Assembly (NCBI GenBank): GCA_963792205.1
Contig: CAWBVI010000011.1
Coordinates: 60,035-124,034, forward strand
Source of the DNA: DATDAH01 sp963792205
GTDB lineage: Bacteria; Actinomycetota; Acidimicrobiia; Acidimicrobiales; DATDAH01
Reading direction: 5' to 3'
DNA: 64,000 nucleotides
Positions 8,877 through 17,813 of the stretch are shown one piece after another (position 1 is the first letter of the stretch; the number at the start of each line of letters is the position of its first letter). The notes beneath the pieces are model-generated. The model ran no database searches and had not been told where the DNA came from. It was given only the letters and a program-made list of their open reading frames with translations. The translations under genes were made by a program, and so were the position numbers.

Positions 8877-9894
8877 GCGCCGTGCGGGTCGGGTTCGTGG
8901 GCACGGGCCACATCGCGCGCTTCCACCTCCTGATGATCCGCCTGGCCGAGGTCGAGCTGGAGCTGGTGGCCGTGTACGACATCGATCCCGAGCGGGCCGC
9001 CGCCTTCGCCGCCGAGTCCGGTGCCGCCGTGGCCGAGTCCGTCGAGGCGGTCTGTGACCAGGTGGATGCGGTGTTCGTCTGCACCTGGACCTCGGCCCAC
9101 CACGAGGTCGTGGCCGTGGCCGCCGCCCGGGGTTGCGCCGTGCTGTGCGAGAAGCCCCTGGCGCGCAGCCTCGCCGAAGCCCGTGCGCTCGTGGAGACGG
9201 TGGTCGCCGCGGGCGTGAACAACCAGGTGGGCCTGGTGTTGCGCCGCTCGCCGGCCTTCACGATGGTCCGCCAGCTCCTGGCCGACCCCGCCGCGGGCCG
9301 GGTCATGGCGGTGCTGCTGCGCGACGACCAGTACATCCCCACCCAGGGCATGTACCGCTCGGACTGGCGCGGCGATCCCGCCGCGCCGGCTCGGGGACCG
9401 TGCTCGAGCACTCGATCCACGACGTGGACATCCTGGAGTGGCTGCTCGGCCCGATCGAGCGGACCAGCGCATGGACGCGGCACTTCCACGGGATCGACGG
9501 CATCGAGGACTCGTCGACGGTCAGCCTCGCCTTCGCCTCCGGCGCCGTCGGCTCGCTGCTGTCGGTCTGGCACGACGTGATGGAACGCCCGAGCCAGCGT
9601 CACGTCGAGTTCCTCTGCGAGCGGATGCACATCACCGTCGAGGGCGACTGGTTCGGACCGGTGCGCTGGACCCTGACCGGTGAGGCCGAGCGGTCGCTGG
9701 AGGGCCACGAGCTGATCACGGCCCTCGATCCTGCCCTCGAGGAGGGCGGCAACCCCGACGCCGCGTTCCTGCGGGCCGTGGCCACGGGCCGACCGGCATC
9801 ACCCGACGTCACCGACGCCCTCCGGGCCCACGAAGTGGTCGATGCCATCTACCGGTCGGCGGCGGCGGACGGGAGCCCGGCCCTCCTGGATTGA
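8873..9894 (+). CDS. Gfo/Idh/MocA family oxidoreductase, frame disrupted near 9388
   Basis: The N-terminal Rossmann domain (VGFVGTGHIARFH; then CEKPLARS near residue 90) is read from GTG 8873. Near 9388 the reading frame moves by one base and continues as SGTVLEHSIHDVDILEWLLG to a stop at 9894. One missing base in a GC-rich stretch (after GCCGCG) restores a normal protein of about 340 residues. EHSIHDVD carries the conserved His/Asp of the family. It probably reduces or oxidises a sugar or inositol derivative with NAD(P), in an operon with the SDR. Confidence 0.78.
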
Positions 9895-9978
9895 TGGCTC
9901 TTCGCCTGACGGCTCATCGCGGTGCGGGCCGGGTCCCGGCCCAGCCCGCCGGATCTGCGCCTGAGCGGCGCAGCTCCG

Positions 9979-9984
9979 TACCCT
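9979..9984 (+). promoter_or_regulatory. candidate -10 box (TACCCT) for the MBL hydrolase gene
   Basis: TACCCT lies 7 nt before the GTG start at 9992, the leaderless spacing seen repeatedly in this window. Confidence 0.45.
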
Positions 9985-9991
9985 GACGCCC

Positions 9992-11422
9992 GTGCGGTTC
10001 ACGGTCATCGGGCACGCCTGCCTGCGCGTCGAGACGTCGGGCCCGACCCTCCTGGTCGACCCCTGGCTGACGGGGTCGTGCTACTGGCGCTCCTGGTGGC
10101 ACTTCCCGGCCGACGCGGAGCTCACCCCGGAGCTGCTGTCGCCCGACGCCGTCTACCTGACCCACCACCACTTCGACCACTTCCACTACCCGTCGATGCG
10201 CCGCATCGACACGCAGGCCGAGGTCCTCTGCGCCCGCTTCGGCGTCGACGTGATGGCGGGCGAGGTGCGGGAGCTGGGCTTCCGGACGGTCACCGAGCTG
10301 CCCCACGGCGAGGTCCGTGAGCTGGCTCCCGGCGTGCGCGTGGCGTCCTACCAGTACGGCTTCGACGACACCGCGTTCGTCGTGGCCGACGGGGACACGG
10401 TCGTGGCCGACCTGAACGACTGCAAGATCCGGGGCCGGGCCCTGCGCCAGATCGTGGACGACTTCGGCCCGGTGACCTTCATGCTCAAGACCCACTCCTG
10501 GGCCCAGTCCTACCCGCACCTGTACACGGCGGAGGACGCCGACGACCTGACGCTGCTCAAGCGCCAGACCTACCTCGACGAGTTCGTCGACGCGGCCCGG
10601 ACGCTGCAGCCCCGCTACGCGGTGCCCTTCGCCAACATGGTCGCCTTCCTCCACCCCGAGTCCTGGGCGATGAACGAGGAGATGATCACGCCCGACGAGG
10701 TGCGCCAGGCGTTCGACCAGGCCACCGGCCTCGGTTCCACCGAGCTGGTCGCCATGAGCCCCGGCGACCAGTGGTCGAGCGAGGGTGGGTTCGAGCTGAG
10801 CGGCACCCCGTGGTGGGACGACCGGCTGGCGCGGATGACCCGCCAAGCCGAAGCGGTGGCGCCGGCCCTGGCCGCGACCGCGGCGGAGGAGGCCGCCCGT
10901 CGCTTGGAGTTCTCGGCCTTCGAGGCCCACCTGGGCGCCTTCCTGCAGGCGGTGCCCCGACCGGTGCTGCGGGTGCTGTTGAAGCGGCCGATCGTGTTCC
11001 ACGTCGTCGACGACGACCTGCCGTACTGGGTGGTCGATGCCCGGCGGCGCCGGGTCTGGCGCCAGGCCACGCCCCCGGCCGACCGGGCCGATCTGATCCA
11101 GGTGGCGCCGGCGGTCCTGGCCGACGCCATCGAGAAGAAGATCCTGCACTTCGTCCACGGATCGATGCGGATCCGCGTCGATCTCCGGCCGGGCGGCGTG
11201 AACGAGGACCTCGCCTTCTGGGGGCTGCTGATGATCTGGGAGATCGGCTACCTGCCGCTTCGGCGGCTGGCCTCATCCCGCTTCCTCGACGCCGTGTGGC
11301 GCCGGCGGCGCGAGGCGTACGACGCCGTGGGCCTGCTGCGGGGGAGTGGATCGCCGCTGAAGCGGCTCTCCGAGGGGTTCGCGGCCAACACCGACGAGGT
11401 CGAGGCCCCGAAGGCCGCCTGA
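9992..11422 (+). CDS. MBL-fold metallo-hydrolase with SCP2-like C-terminal region
   Basis: A 476-residue metallo-beta-lactamase-fold protein. The zinc motif HHHFDH lies at residues 58-63, preceded by DPWLTGS. A later segment, ADLNDCK, supplies the acidic ligand region. The lactamase-like part (to about residue 270) resembles UlaG/CMP-sialate hydroxylase-like hydrolases without a Rieske domain. The C-terminal 130 residues (APAVLADAIEKKILHFVHGS) look like an SCP2/sterol-carrier-like module. The substrate is unknown. It is a single gene with its own leaderless promoter, followed tail-to-tail by the GGDEF-EAL gene. Confidence 0.75.
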   Translation: MRFTVIGHACLRVETSGPTLLVDPWLTGSCYWRSWWHFPADAELTPELLSPDAVYLTHHHFDHFHYPSMRRIDTQAEVLCARFGVDVMAGEVRELGFRTVTELPHGEVRELAPGVRVASYQYGFDDTAFVVADGDTVVADLNDCKIRGRALRQIVDDFGPVTFMLKTHSWAQSYPHLYTAEDADDLTLLKRQTYLDEFVDAARTLQPRYAVPFANMVAFLHPESWAMNEEMITPDEVRQAFDQATGLGSTELVAMSPGDQWSSEGGFELSGTPWWDDRLARMTRQAEAVAPALAATAAEEAARRLEFSAFEAHLGAFLQAVPRPVLRVLLKRPIVFHVVDDDLPYWVVDARRRRVWRQATPPADRADLIQVAPAVLADAIEKKILHFVHGSMRIRVDLRPGGVNEDLAFWGLLMIWEIGYLPLRRLASSRFLDAVWRRRREAYDAVGLLRGSGSPLKRLSEGFAANTDEVEAPKAA

Positions 11423-11429
11423 CGCCGGT

Positions 11430-13094
11430 TCAGTACGCCGGGGCGGGGGTGCGCATCTGGGGCGTGACCACCGGGGCGGGGGTCGCCCCCACCGCCTGCG
11501 CCTCGACCCGGTCGGCCCGCCAGCCCTCGGTGGGGGGCTGGGCCAGGATCCGGTCGATCACCGACGGCGGCTGGGGCTTGCTGTAGAAGTAGCCCTGCGC
11601 CATGTGGCACTCGAGGCTCCGCAGGTAGCGGACCTGGTCGGCGCTCTCCACGCCCTCGGCGACGGTGACCATGCCGAGGCCGCGGGCCATGCCGACGACG
11701 TGCTCGACGATCGTGGTGTCCTCCCGGCTCTGGCCCAGTCCGTCGACGAAGGACTTGTCGATCTTGACGATGTCGAAGCGGAACTTCTTGAGGAAGCTGA
11801 GGGAGGAGTAGCCGGTGCCGAAGTCGTCGAGGGCCAGGTAGACGCCGAGCGCCTTGGCCTGGCGCAGCATCGACCAGGCCGCATCGACATCGGCCATCAA
11901 CGCGCCCTCGGTGACCTCGAGGCAGATCGTGCCCGGGTCGACCCCCGTCACGGTCAGGACGCGCCGCAGGACGTCGGCGAAGTCGACCTGGGCGATCTGG
12001 CGGGCCGACACGTTGACCGTCACCATGAGGGGGGCCTGGTCCCGGTGGGCGGTGGCCCACTCGTAGGCCTGGGCGCAGGCCTGTTCCAGCACCCAGGCCC
12101 CGACGGGCACGATGAGGCCGGTGTCCTCCAGCGCGGGGACGAACTCGCCCGGGCCGATCATCCCCCGATCGGGGTCCTCCCACCGGATGAGGGCCTCGAC
12201 CTTGACCATGCGCTGGGTCTGGAGGGAGACGACCGGCTGGTAGTAGAGCCCGAACTGCTCCTCGGCCAGCGCTTCGCGGAGGCGGCGCTCCGCGGTCGAG
12301 GGGGTGATGCGGCTGACCATCGACCGGTCGTAGATGGCGACCTGCCCGCTGCCGATTGCCTTGGCCCGGTACATCGCGGCATCGGCGTCGCGCACGACGT
12401 CCTCGGGCTCGGTGCAGTGCTCCTCGGTGAGGGCCACGCCGACGCACGCCGAGAGCTGGATCTTGTCCTCGCCGACGGCGAAGTGCTCCTCCAGGGCCTC
12501 GATGAGGCGGCGCGCCACCCGCTCGGCCGCGGGCGCCGTGCCGGCGTCGGGGCTCACGACGACGAACTCGTCCCCGCCGTAGCGGACGAGGATGTCGTCC
12601 CGGCCGATGGCGCCGGCCAGCCGCTCGGCCACCTTGAACATGACCCGGTCGCCCATCTCGTGGCCATAGGTGTCGTTGACGTGCTTGAAGCGGTCGAGGT
12701 CGCAGAAGAAGACGGCCACCCGTCCGCCATGGCGCTGGACCCGGCGCACGATGTCGTTGAAGTGGTCGATCAGGAACCGGCGGGTCGGCAGGCCGGTGAG
12801 GGGGTCCCGCATCGAGAGGCGGACCGTGTCCTTCCAGACCTCCTCGGCGGCCTGGAAGCGCCGGTAGGCGAACACCGCGACACCCAGGGGGATGAGGACC
12901 ACGACGATGAGCAGGGCCGTGGCGTCGCGCCGGGCGAGGAGCCGGTAGAGGTGGTCCATGGCCTGGGTGGCCACGATGACCAGGCTGATCACGGCGCAGA
13001 CGACCACGACGACGATCATGTCCAGGGCCTTGCGGGGGTCGTCCGGGGCAGGGGTCAGCCCCGGTCGGCGGGCCCCATCGTCGTTCAGGTCCAT
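11430..13094 (-). CDS. GGDEF-EAL protein (cyclic di-GMP turnover), membrane-anchored
   Basis: A 554-residue protein: short N-terminus, two membrane helices (about 25-48 and 60-80), a GGDEF domain with intact RYGGDEF near residue 170, and an EAL domain with EALIRW near 297 and DDFGTGYSSL near 425. Both catalytic signatures look intact, so it could make and degrade cyclic di-GMP. The product-inhibition I-site RxxD upstream of GGDEF reads GRDD, so it is absent. I moved the start to ATG 13094 because GGGGGA lies about 8 nt upstream. The in-frame ATG at 13181 gives an unlikely 29-residue extension. Confidence 0.88.
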   Translation of the reverse strand: MDLNDDGARRPGLTPAPDDPRKALDMIVVVVVCAVISLVIVATQAMDHLYRLLARRDATALLIVVVLIPLGVAVFAYRRFQAAEEVWKDTVRLSMRDPLTGLPTRRFLIDHFNDIVRRVQRHGGRVAVFFCDLDRFKHVNDTYGHEMGDRVMFKVAERLAGAIGRDDILVRYGGDEFVVVSPDAGTAPAAERVARRLIEALEEHFAVGEDKIQLSACVGVALTEEHCTEPEDVVRDADAAMYRAKAIGSGQVAIYDRSMVSRITPSTAERRLREALAEEQFGLYYQPVVSLQTQRMVKVEALIRWEDPDRGMIGPGEFVPALEDTGLIVPVGAWVLEQACAQAYEWATAHRDQAPLMVTVNVSARQIAQVDFADVLRRVLTVTGVDPGTICLEVTEGALMADVDAAWSMLRQAKALGVYLALDDFGTGYSSLSFLKKFRFDIVKIDKSFVDGLGQSREDTTIVEHVVGMARGLGMVTVAEGVESADQVRYLRSLECHMAQGYFYSKPQPPSVIDRILAQPPTEGWRADRVEAQAVGATPAPVVTPQMRTPAPAY

Positions 13095-13196
13095 CACCAC
13101 ATCCCCCAGTCGATGGGTGCGCGACGCATTGATGATCTCTGCGTCAACCGTCGGCGGAGGGGCCCGATCCTTGAGGCCCAACTGGCCTCCTGCGGG

Positions 13197-13868
13197 TCAG
13201 GCGACGAAGCGGAGGGCGGCGTCGAGGAAGCCCATCGACGACGGGGTACGGGCGTGGTCGACGCCCCGCAGCACCTGCAGGCGCGCATCGGGCAACGCGG
13301 CGACGAGCCGGTCCGCCGGCGCCACGTGGTCGCGGTCGCCGAGCACGACCAGCAGGGGCAGGTCCACCGCCACCAGCTCGGCTTCGGTGAGGGGCTGGCG
13401 AGGCCGCCGGAGGCAGGCGACCAGGGCGGCCGTGTCGGTTCCGGGCTGCGCCGCGAGGTCGGCGAGGTGACGCACGAAGGGGGACTCGGGGAGCTCACCG
13501 CCGGCCTCCAGCAGCTGGGCCACGGGCTCGGCGTCGGGCGGGTCGAAGACGTCGTCGCCGATCCCGGCCAGCACCAGCCGGCGGAAGCGGTCCGGGCGGC
13601 CGATGGCGACCCGCAGCAGCGTCTGGGCCCCGAGGGAGAAGCCGATGCCGTCGACCGCCTCGTCGGGCAGCAGGCCCTCGAGGTGCTCGGCCAGGCCGGT
13701 GTAGACCGCCGGGTCGTGGGGGCTCGGGGCCGAACCGTGGCCGAGGAGGTCCACGGCCGTCGCCGACCGCCCCTCGTCGGCGAGGAGGTCGAGCCAGCCC
13801 GCGTCACCCCACGTGAGGCGACCGGACCCGGCGAAGCCGTGGACGAGGACGACCGGGGGAGCGCTCAG
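13197..13868 (-). CDS. alpha/beta hydrolase, apparent CTG start overlapping the GT4 stop
   Basis: An alpha/beta-hydrolase fold: oxyanion strand VVLVHGFAGSG at the N-terminus, nucleophile elbow GFSLG, acid in GDRDH, and catalytic His in VDHARTP. The nearest GTG (13754) would cut off the HG strand. Reading upstream, the homology begins exactly at a CTG whose last two bases start the GT4 stop codon (CTGA, 13868-13865), and no ATG, GTG or TTG is in frame there. The resulting 223 residues match the family's usual length. The substrate is unknown, and the alternative explanation is an indel near the start. Confidence 0.7.
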   Translation of the reverse strand: MSAPPVVLVHGFAGSGRLTWGDAGWLDLLADEGRSATAVDLLGHGSAPSPHDPAVYTGLAEHLEGLLPDEAVDGIGFSLGAQTLLRVAIGRPDRFRRLVLAGIGDDVFDPPDAEPVAQLLEAGGELPESPFVRHLADLAAQPGTDTAALVACLRRPRQPLTEAELVAVDLPLLVVLGDRDHVAPADRLVAALPDARLQVLRGVDHARTPSSMGFLDAALRFVA

Positions 13869-15148
13869 CGCGGCGTCCCGCGGGGGCGGCGGCGCTGGGC
13901 CTCCTCGGCCAGCGCCCGCAGGGTCTGGTAGGCGGTCACCTCCCAGGTCAGGGTGGCGGCGCGGGCCCGAGCCCCCTCGCCGAGCCGGGCCCGGAGGTCG
14001 GGATCACCGAGCACGGCGACCAGGTGCTCGGCCAGCTGGCGCGGCCCATCGGCCAACAGACCGCCGACCCCGTCTTCGACGGCGTCGAGGTGACCGGCGA
14101 TGCGGGTCGCCACCGCCGGGGTACCGCAGGCCGCGGCCTCGGTCAGCGTCATCCCCCAGCCCTCGTGGCTGGAGGCGCTGGCCACGACCCACGCCCGCCG
14201 ATACAGGTCGACCAGGCCGTCGTCGTCGACCCGGCCGGCGAAGGTGACCCAGTCGCCGGCATCGAGCTCCGCGACGAGCGCGTCGAGCACGGGGCGCTCG
14301 AAGCCCTCGCCCACGATCGTCAGCCGGGTCGTGGGGTGGGCCTCCCGGACCCGCTGCACCGTGCGGATGAGGACGTCGACGTGCTTGACCGGCACCAGCC
14401 GGCCGACGGCGACCACCAGCGGCTCCCGCTCCTTCTCGCCGCCCGGCTGGAAGCGGGGGTCGATGCCCGGGGCGACGACCTCGACCCGGTCGTCACGGAA
14501 CCCGAGCTGGTCGACCATCTCGGCCTTGGACGAGTGGGACAGGGTGATCACGCGGGACTGGCGGTAGAGCGGGGGGGCCAGGCGCGATTCGATGAACTCG
14601 CCCACGCCGGCCAGGTTCGGGGGGAGGACCATCTTCCACATCGCGCCGTGGACGTGGTGGAGGAACACGATGCGGGGGCCGCGGTCCCACAGCGGCGAGA
14701 GGAACGGCATGCCGTTCCAGATCTCGACGAGACCGTCCCGGGGCCCGTGGCGGCCCGTGGCCTCGGCCAAAGCCGCCCGGGGGAACACCAGGTAGCGGCC
14801 GGCCCGGCGGATCACCCGATAGCCGTCGCGGACGCCTTCAGGCGGGTGGCCCTGGGCGTAGGAGGTCCGCATGGTGACTTCGATGCCGGCTTCGGACCAG
14901 AGCCGGGCGATCTCCGCCGCGTGCACCTCGGATCCGCCGGCCTCCACGTCGTAGAGGTCGCGCCAGGCGAGGACGTGGATCCGCCGGAGTCCGGCGGCGT
15001 CCGCGAGGTCGCCGAGCTTGGCCCGGCCTTCCGTATCGATGATCGCCTCCCGAGCGTCGTGCGTCGTCCGTCGCCGCCCGCGGTTCGCCGACTCCCGGCG
15101 TGGCGGCCTCCGTATGCTAGGCGGGTCGCTCGCCCGGTCCCCTTTCAT
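13865..15148 (-). CDS. glycosyltransferase family 4 protein
   Basis: A GT-B fold enzyme of about 427 residues from ATG 15148. It has N-terminal IHVLAWRDLYDVEAGGSEVH and the C-terminal GT4 signatures VGRLVPVKHVDVLI, VGEGFE and ASSHEGWGMTLTEAAACGTP, including the nucleotide-sugar-binding EGWG/E motif. It probably adds a sugar to a surface glycan. The first 45 residues after ATG 15148 are low-complexity and the family normally begins at IHVLAW, so the true start may be further downstream near 15000. The gene diverges from the GT2 gene at 15185. Confidence 0.83.
   Translation of the reverse strand: MKGDRASDPPSIRRPPRRESANRGRRRTTHDAREAIIDTEGRAKLGDLADAAGLRRIHVLAWRDLYDVEAGGSEVHAAEIARLWSEAGIEVTMRTSYAQGHPPEGVRDGYRVIRRAGRYLVFPRAALAEATGRHGPRDGLVEIWNGMPFLSPLWDRGPRIVFLHHVHGAMWKMVLPPNLAGVGEFIESRLAPPLYRQSRVITLSHSSKAEMVDQLGFRDDRVEVVAPGIDPRFQPGGEKEREPLVVAVGRLVPVKHVDVLIRTVQRVREAHPTTRLTIVGEGFERPVLDALVAELDAGDWVTFAGRVDDDGLVDLYRRAWVVASASSHEGWGMTLTEAAACGTPAVATRIAGHLDAVEDGVGGLLADGPRQLAEHLVAVLGDPDLRARLGEGARARAATLTWEVTAYQTLRALAEEAQRRRPRGTPR
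15113..15119. promoter_or_regulatory. candidate bidirectional -10 element between GT4 and GT2
   Basis: GTATGCTAG contains TATGCT on the + strand (15113-15118) and TAGCAT on the - strand (15119-15114). Both fit TANNNT and could serve the two divergent glycosyltransferase genes. If the minus one is real, GT4 translation must start downstream of about 15107. Confidence 0.3.
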
Positions 15149-15184
15149 CGGGCTGCCCGCCGACCGATGGAGCCCAGTGCCCTG

Positions 15185-15887
15185 ATGCCCCCGACGTCCC
15201 TGACCATCGTCATGCCCGTCTACAACGAACGGGCCACCCTGCGCGTCGCGCTCGAAGCGGTTGCTGGCCGTCGAGCTGCCGGTCGAGCTCGAGGTGATCA
15301 TCGTGGACGACGGTTCGACCGATGGCTGCATCGAGACCATCCAGGACCTGATCGACGGCCACGAGCACGTCCGCTGCCTCCGCCAGTCCCCGAACCAGGG
15401 CAAGGGGGCGGCGCTGCGCCGGGGCTTCGACGAGGCCTCGGGCGAGCTGCTGACGATCCTCGACGCCGACCTCGAGTACGACCCCGCCGACTTCGTCGCG
15501 TTGCTCCAGCCGATCCTGCACGACGACGCCCGAGTCGTGTACGGCACCCGCTCCTTCGGCAGCAACGCGGCCTACTCGTTCTGGTACGTCATCGGGAACA
15601 AGCTCGTCGCCTTCTGGGCCAGCTTCCTGTTCGACGCCTGGCTCTCCGACGTCGAGACCTGCCTCAAGGTGGCCCCGACCGAGCTGTGGCGGGACGTGGC
15701 CCCGAGGGCCAGCGGGTTCGGCATCGAGGCCGAGGTGACCGGCGGCCTGCTCCGGCGGGGCGAGCGCATCTACGAGGTGCCGATCAGCTACAGCGCCCGC
15801 AGCCGGGAGGAGGGCAAGAAGATCACCTGGGTCGACGGCGTGGACGCCCTCTGGATCCTCCTGCGCATCCGCCTCGTCGGTCGGTGA
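15185..15887 (+). CDS. polyprenol-phosphate glycosyltransferase (GT2, DPM-like), frame disrupted near 15262
   Basis: The product starts LTIVMPVYNERATL and, after one extra base near 15262 (GCGGTTGCTGG), continues VEVIIVDDGSTDG-like to DADLEYDPAD, the DxD-type metal site. The corrected protein is about 233 residues, normal for dolichol-phosphate mannose synthase-like GT2 enzymes that charge polyprenol phosphate for membrane GT-C transferases. The ATG at 15185 is preferred, and 15167 is also in frame. The stop overlaps the SGNH lipoprotein start by 4 nt (GTGA). Confidence 0.82.
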
Positions 15888-16780
15888 GCCGCTCGCGGCC
15901 ACGCGCCGTCACGCCCCTGCTCCTGGCCCTGGGCGCCGTCGCTCTCCTCGCTCCGGCCTGCGGCACGGAGCCGGCCTCGGCTCCCGCCGCGGCCGAGGGG
16001 ACGCCGGCGACCACGTCGCCGAGCACCTCGACCACCACCTCCACGACGACCACCACGACGTCGGTCCCGCCGGGAGGTCGCCTCCCCACCGACAAGGATC
16101 CCCTGCGCGTGCTCCTCGCCGGCGACTCGGTCATGGCCGACGTCTCGCTCGCCGTCGCCTCCACGCTCAACGACGGCGGCCACGCCGTGACCCGACTCGT
16201 CACCGCGCCCAGCGTTCCCCGCGAAGGGGCGACCCGATCCCTCTGGCGCCGGCAACTGGACGAGTACGACCCCGAGGTGGTGGTCGTGCTCATCGGTGTC
16301 TGGGAGGGCATGGCGGAGGGCGCCCTGGCCCGCGAACCGCTGGGCTCCCTCGCCTGGGAGCGGACCTATCGTCGAGAGGCGCTCGACCCCTACGTCAGCC
16401 TCCTCACCAGTCGCGGCGCCGACGTGATCTGGATCGGCATGCCGCCGGTCCTCGACCCGGGACGTCAGCTGGGCTTCGCCTCGATGAACCGCGCCGTCCG
16501 CCAGCTCGCGGACGAGTCGCCCGACCTGACCTACGTCCCCGGTGACGAGCTGCTCGCCCGGCCCGACGGCTCTTGGGCCGACGTGCTGCCCGGGCCCCAC
16601 GGCACGCCTCAGCGAGTGCGGCGGCTGGACACCACCCACCTGTGTGCCGACGGAGCCGAGCGCCTCGCCCGGCCGGTGCTGCGCCTCGTGGCGGACCGCT
16701 GGGCGGTGCCCCTGGCCGAGGACTGGCCGACCCGGCACTGGCGCTGGGTCTTCCCGCCCGACGACTGCCCCCCGGTCTGA
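15884..16780 (+). CDS. SGNH/GDSL hydrolase lipoprotein
   Basis: A 298-residue exported protein. The signal peptide ends in the lipobox LLAPAC, followed by a Ser/Thr-rich linker and then the SGNH domain with GDSVM in block I and DTTH in block V. The block III position reads GVWEG rather than GxND. It is closely related to the lipoprotein at 24151 and to the SGNH domain of the OafA-like protein, suggesting glycan O-acyl transfer or removal outside the cell. It is coupled to the GT2 gene by a GTGA overlap. Confidence 0.85.
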   Translation: MSRSRPRAVTPLLLALGAVALLAPACGTEPASAPAAAEGTPATTSPSTSTTTSTTTTTTSVPPGGRLPTDKDPLRVLLAGDSVMADVSLAVASTLNDGGHAVTRLVTAPSVPREGATRSLWRRQLDEYDPEVVVVLIGVWEGMAEGALAREPLGSLAWERTYRREALDPYVSLLTSRGADVIWIGMPPVLDPGRQLGFASMNRAVRQLADESPDLTYVPGDELLARPDGSWADVLPGPHGTPQRVRRLDTTHLCADGAERLARPVLRLVADRWAVPLAEDWPTRHWRWVFPPDDCPPV

Positions 16781-16784
16781 GCCG

Positions 16785-17813
16785 TCAGGCCGGGGCCGCG
16801 CAGCTCCCGTCGGCGGCGAAGTCCGGGCCCAGGCGCTCGGCCAGCGCCCCGCTCAGCGCCGCCGACCCGGTGCCGTTGAGGTGGTGGGTGTCGGCGAACC
16901 ACGAGTCGTCCGGCGCGAGATCGTGCAGGTCGATGAAGGTGGCTCCGGCGTCCTCGGCCAGCTGGCGGGCCAGCGCGAGGAACTCCTCGAACTGGGCCTC
17001 GCCGCCGGGGTGGAGACCCACGTAGTCCTCGGTCACCGGCAGGACCACCACCGCGGTGTCGATCCCTCGATCCCCCAGGCCGGCGAGCAGGGCGCGCGTG
17101 GCCTCGGTCTGCGTCCCCCCGAGGCGGAAGTCGTTGAGGAGCTCGGTCGTCACGAACCGGTCCGTGACCGGGCTCGGGGTGTAGTGCAGGTCTCGCCGGG
17201 AGAGGCCTTGGCCCTCCGGGCCGAGCAGGCCGTCGATGCCCTCCGGGCCGAGCCGTGGCTCCCGCTCGCCGTCCCGCCACCGGCTGATGCCGTCCCACAG
17301 CGCCTCGGGGTCGCGGAGGTCGTTGCGATGGGCGAACAGGTCGAACGTGCGCAGGAGAGGCGCCTGGAGCCGTCCCGAGAGGTCGTCGCGGGTCAACGGC
17401 GCCGCGTCGTAGGCCTCGAGGGCCGTCTGGCCGATCGACGCCTCGTCGTTGAGGTCGAAGCTGGAGAGGCCGAGGACGACACCGTCGGGTCGGGCCCGCG
17501 GGTCGACCTCTTCGAGCACCCAGCGCTCGAGCAGCGCCGGGGTGGCCGCGTCCAGCGCGGCGTTGTACGCCGACCGACCCTCCGGGTCCTCGGCGGCGAA
17601 GACGGCCGGATCCAAGCCGTCGCGGGTCATCGAGTTGCCGGCGAAGACCACGGGCGCGCAGTCCAGCTCGTCCAGCTGGGCCACCTTCACGGTGGTCGTG
17701 TCATCGGTGTAGAGCACGGGTTCGGGGAGGTAGGGAGCGAGCGCCCTCGTCCCGACCTCGCCCAGCACGAGGACGGTGACGACGGCGGCGACGATGACGA
17801 CGACCCGCTTCAC
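16785..17813 (-). CDS. SGNH-hydrolase-like membrane-anchored protein
   Basis: A 342-residue protein with one N-terminal membrane helix (RVVVIVAAVVTVLVL) and an extracytoplasmic SGNH-like domain. Block I reads GNSMT instead of GDS, so the usual Asp beside the nucleophile Ser is Asn. Block V is present as DTHH near residue 312. It could be an acyltransferase of the AlgX/PatB type or a non-catalytic relative. The GTG start at 17813 overlaps the AftD-like stop (GTGA), which fixes the start and links the two genes. It converges with the SGNH lipoprotein gene, with only 4 nt between their stops. Confidence 0.78.
   Translation of the reverse strand: MKRVVVIVAAVVTVLVLGEVGTRALAPYLPEPVLYTDDTTTVKVAQLDELDCAPVVFAGNSMTRDGLDPAVFAAEDPEGRSAYNAALDAATPALLERWVLEEVDPRARPDGVVLGLSSFDLNDEASIGQTALEAYDAAPLTRDDLSGRLQAPLLRTFDLFAHRNDLRDPEALWDGISRWRDGEREPRLGPEGIDGLLGPEGQGLSRRDLHYTPSPVTDRFVTTELLNDFRLGGTQTEATRALLAGLGDRGIDTAVVVLPVTEDYVGLHPGGEAQFEEFLALARQLAEDAGATFIDLHDLAPDDSWFADTHHLNGTGSAALSGALAERLGPDFAADGSCAAPA

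Noticed and set aside
11604..13931. 775-residue + strand open frame opposite the GGDEF-EAL gene
   Set aside because: Antisense shadow of intact GGDEF and EAL domains, with no motif of its own.
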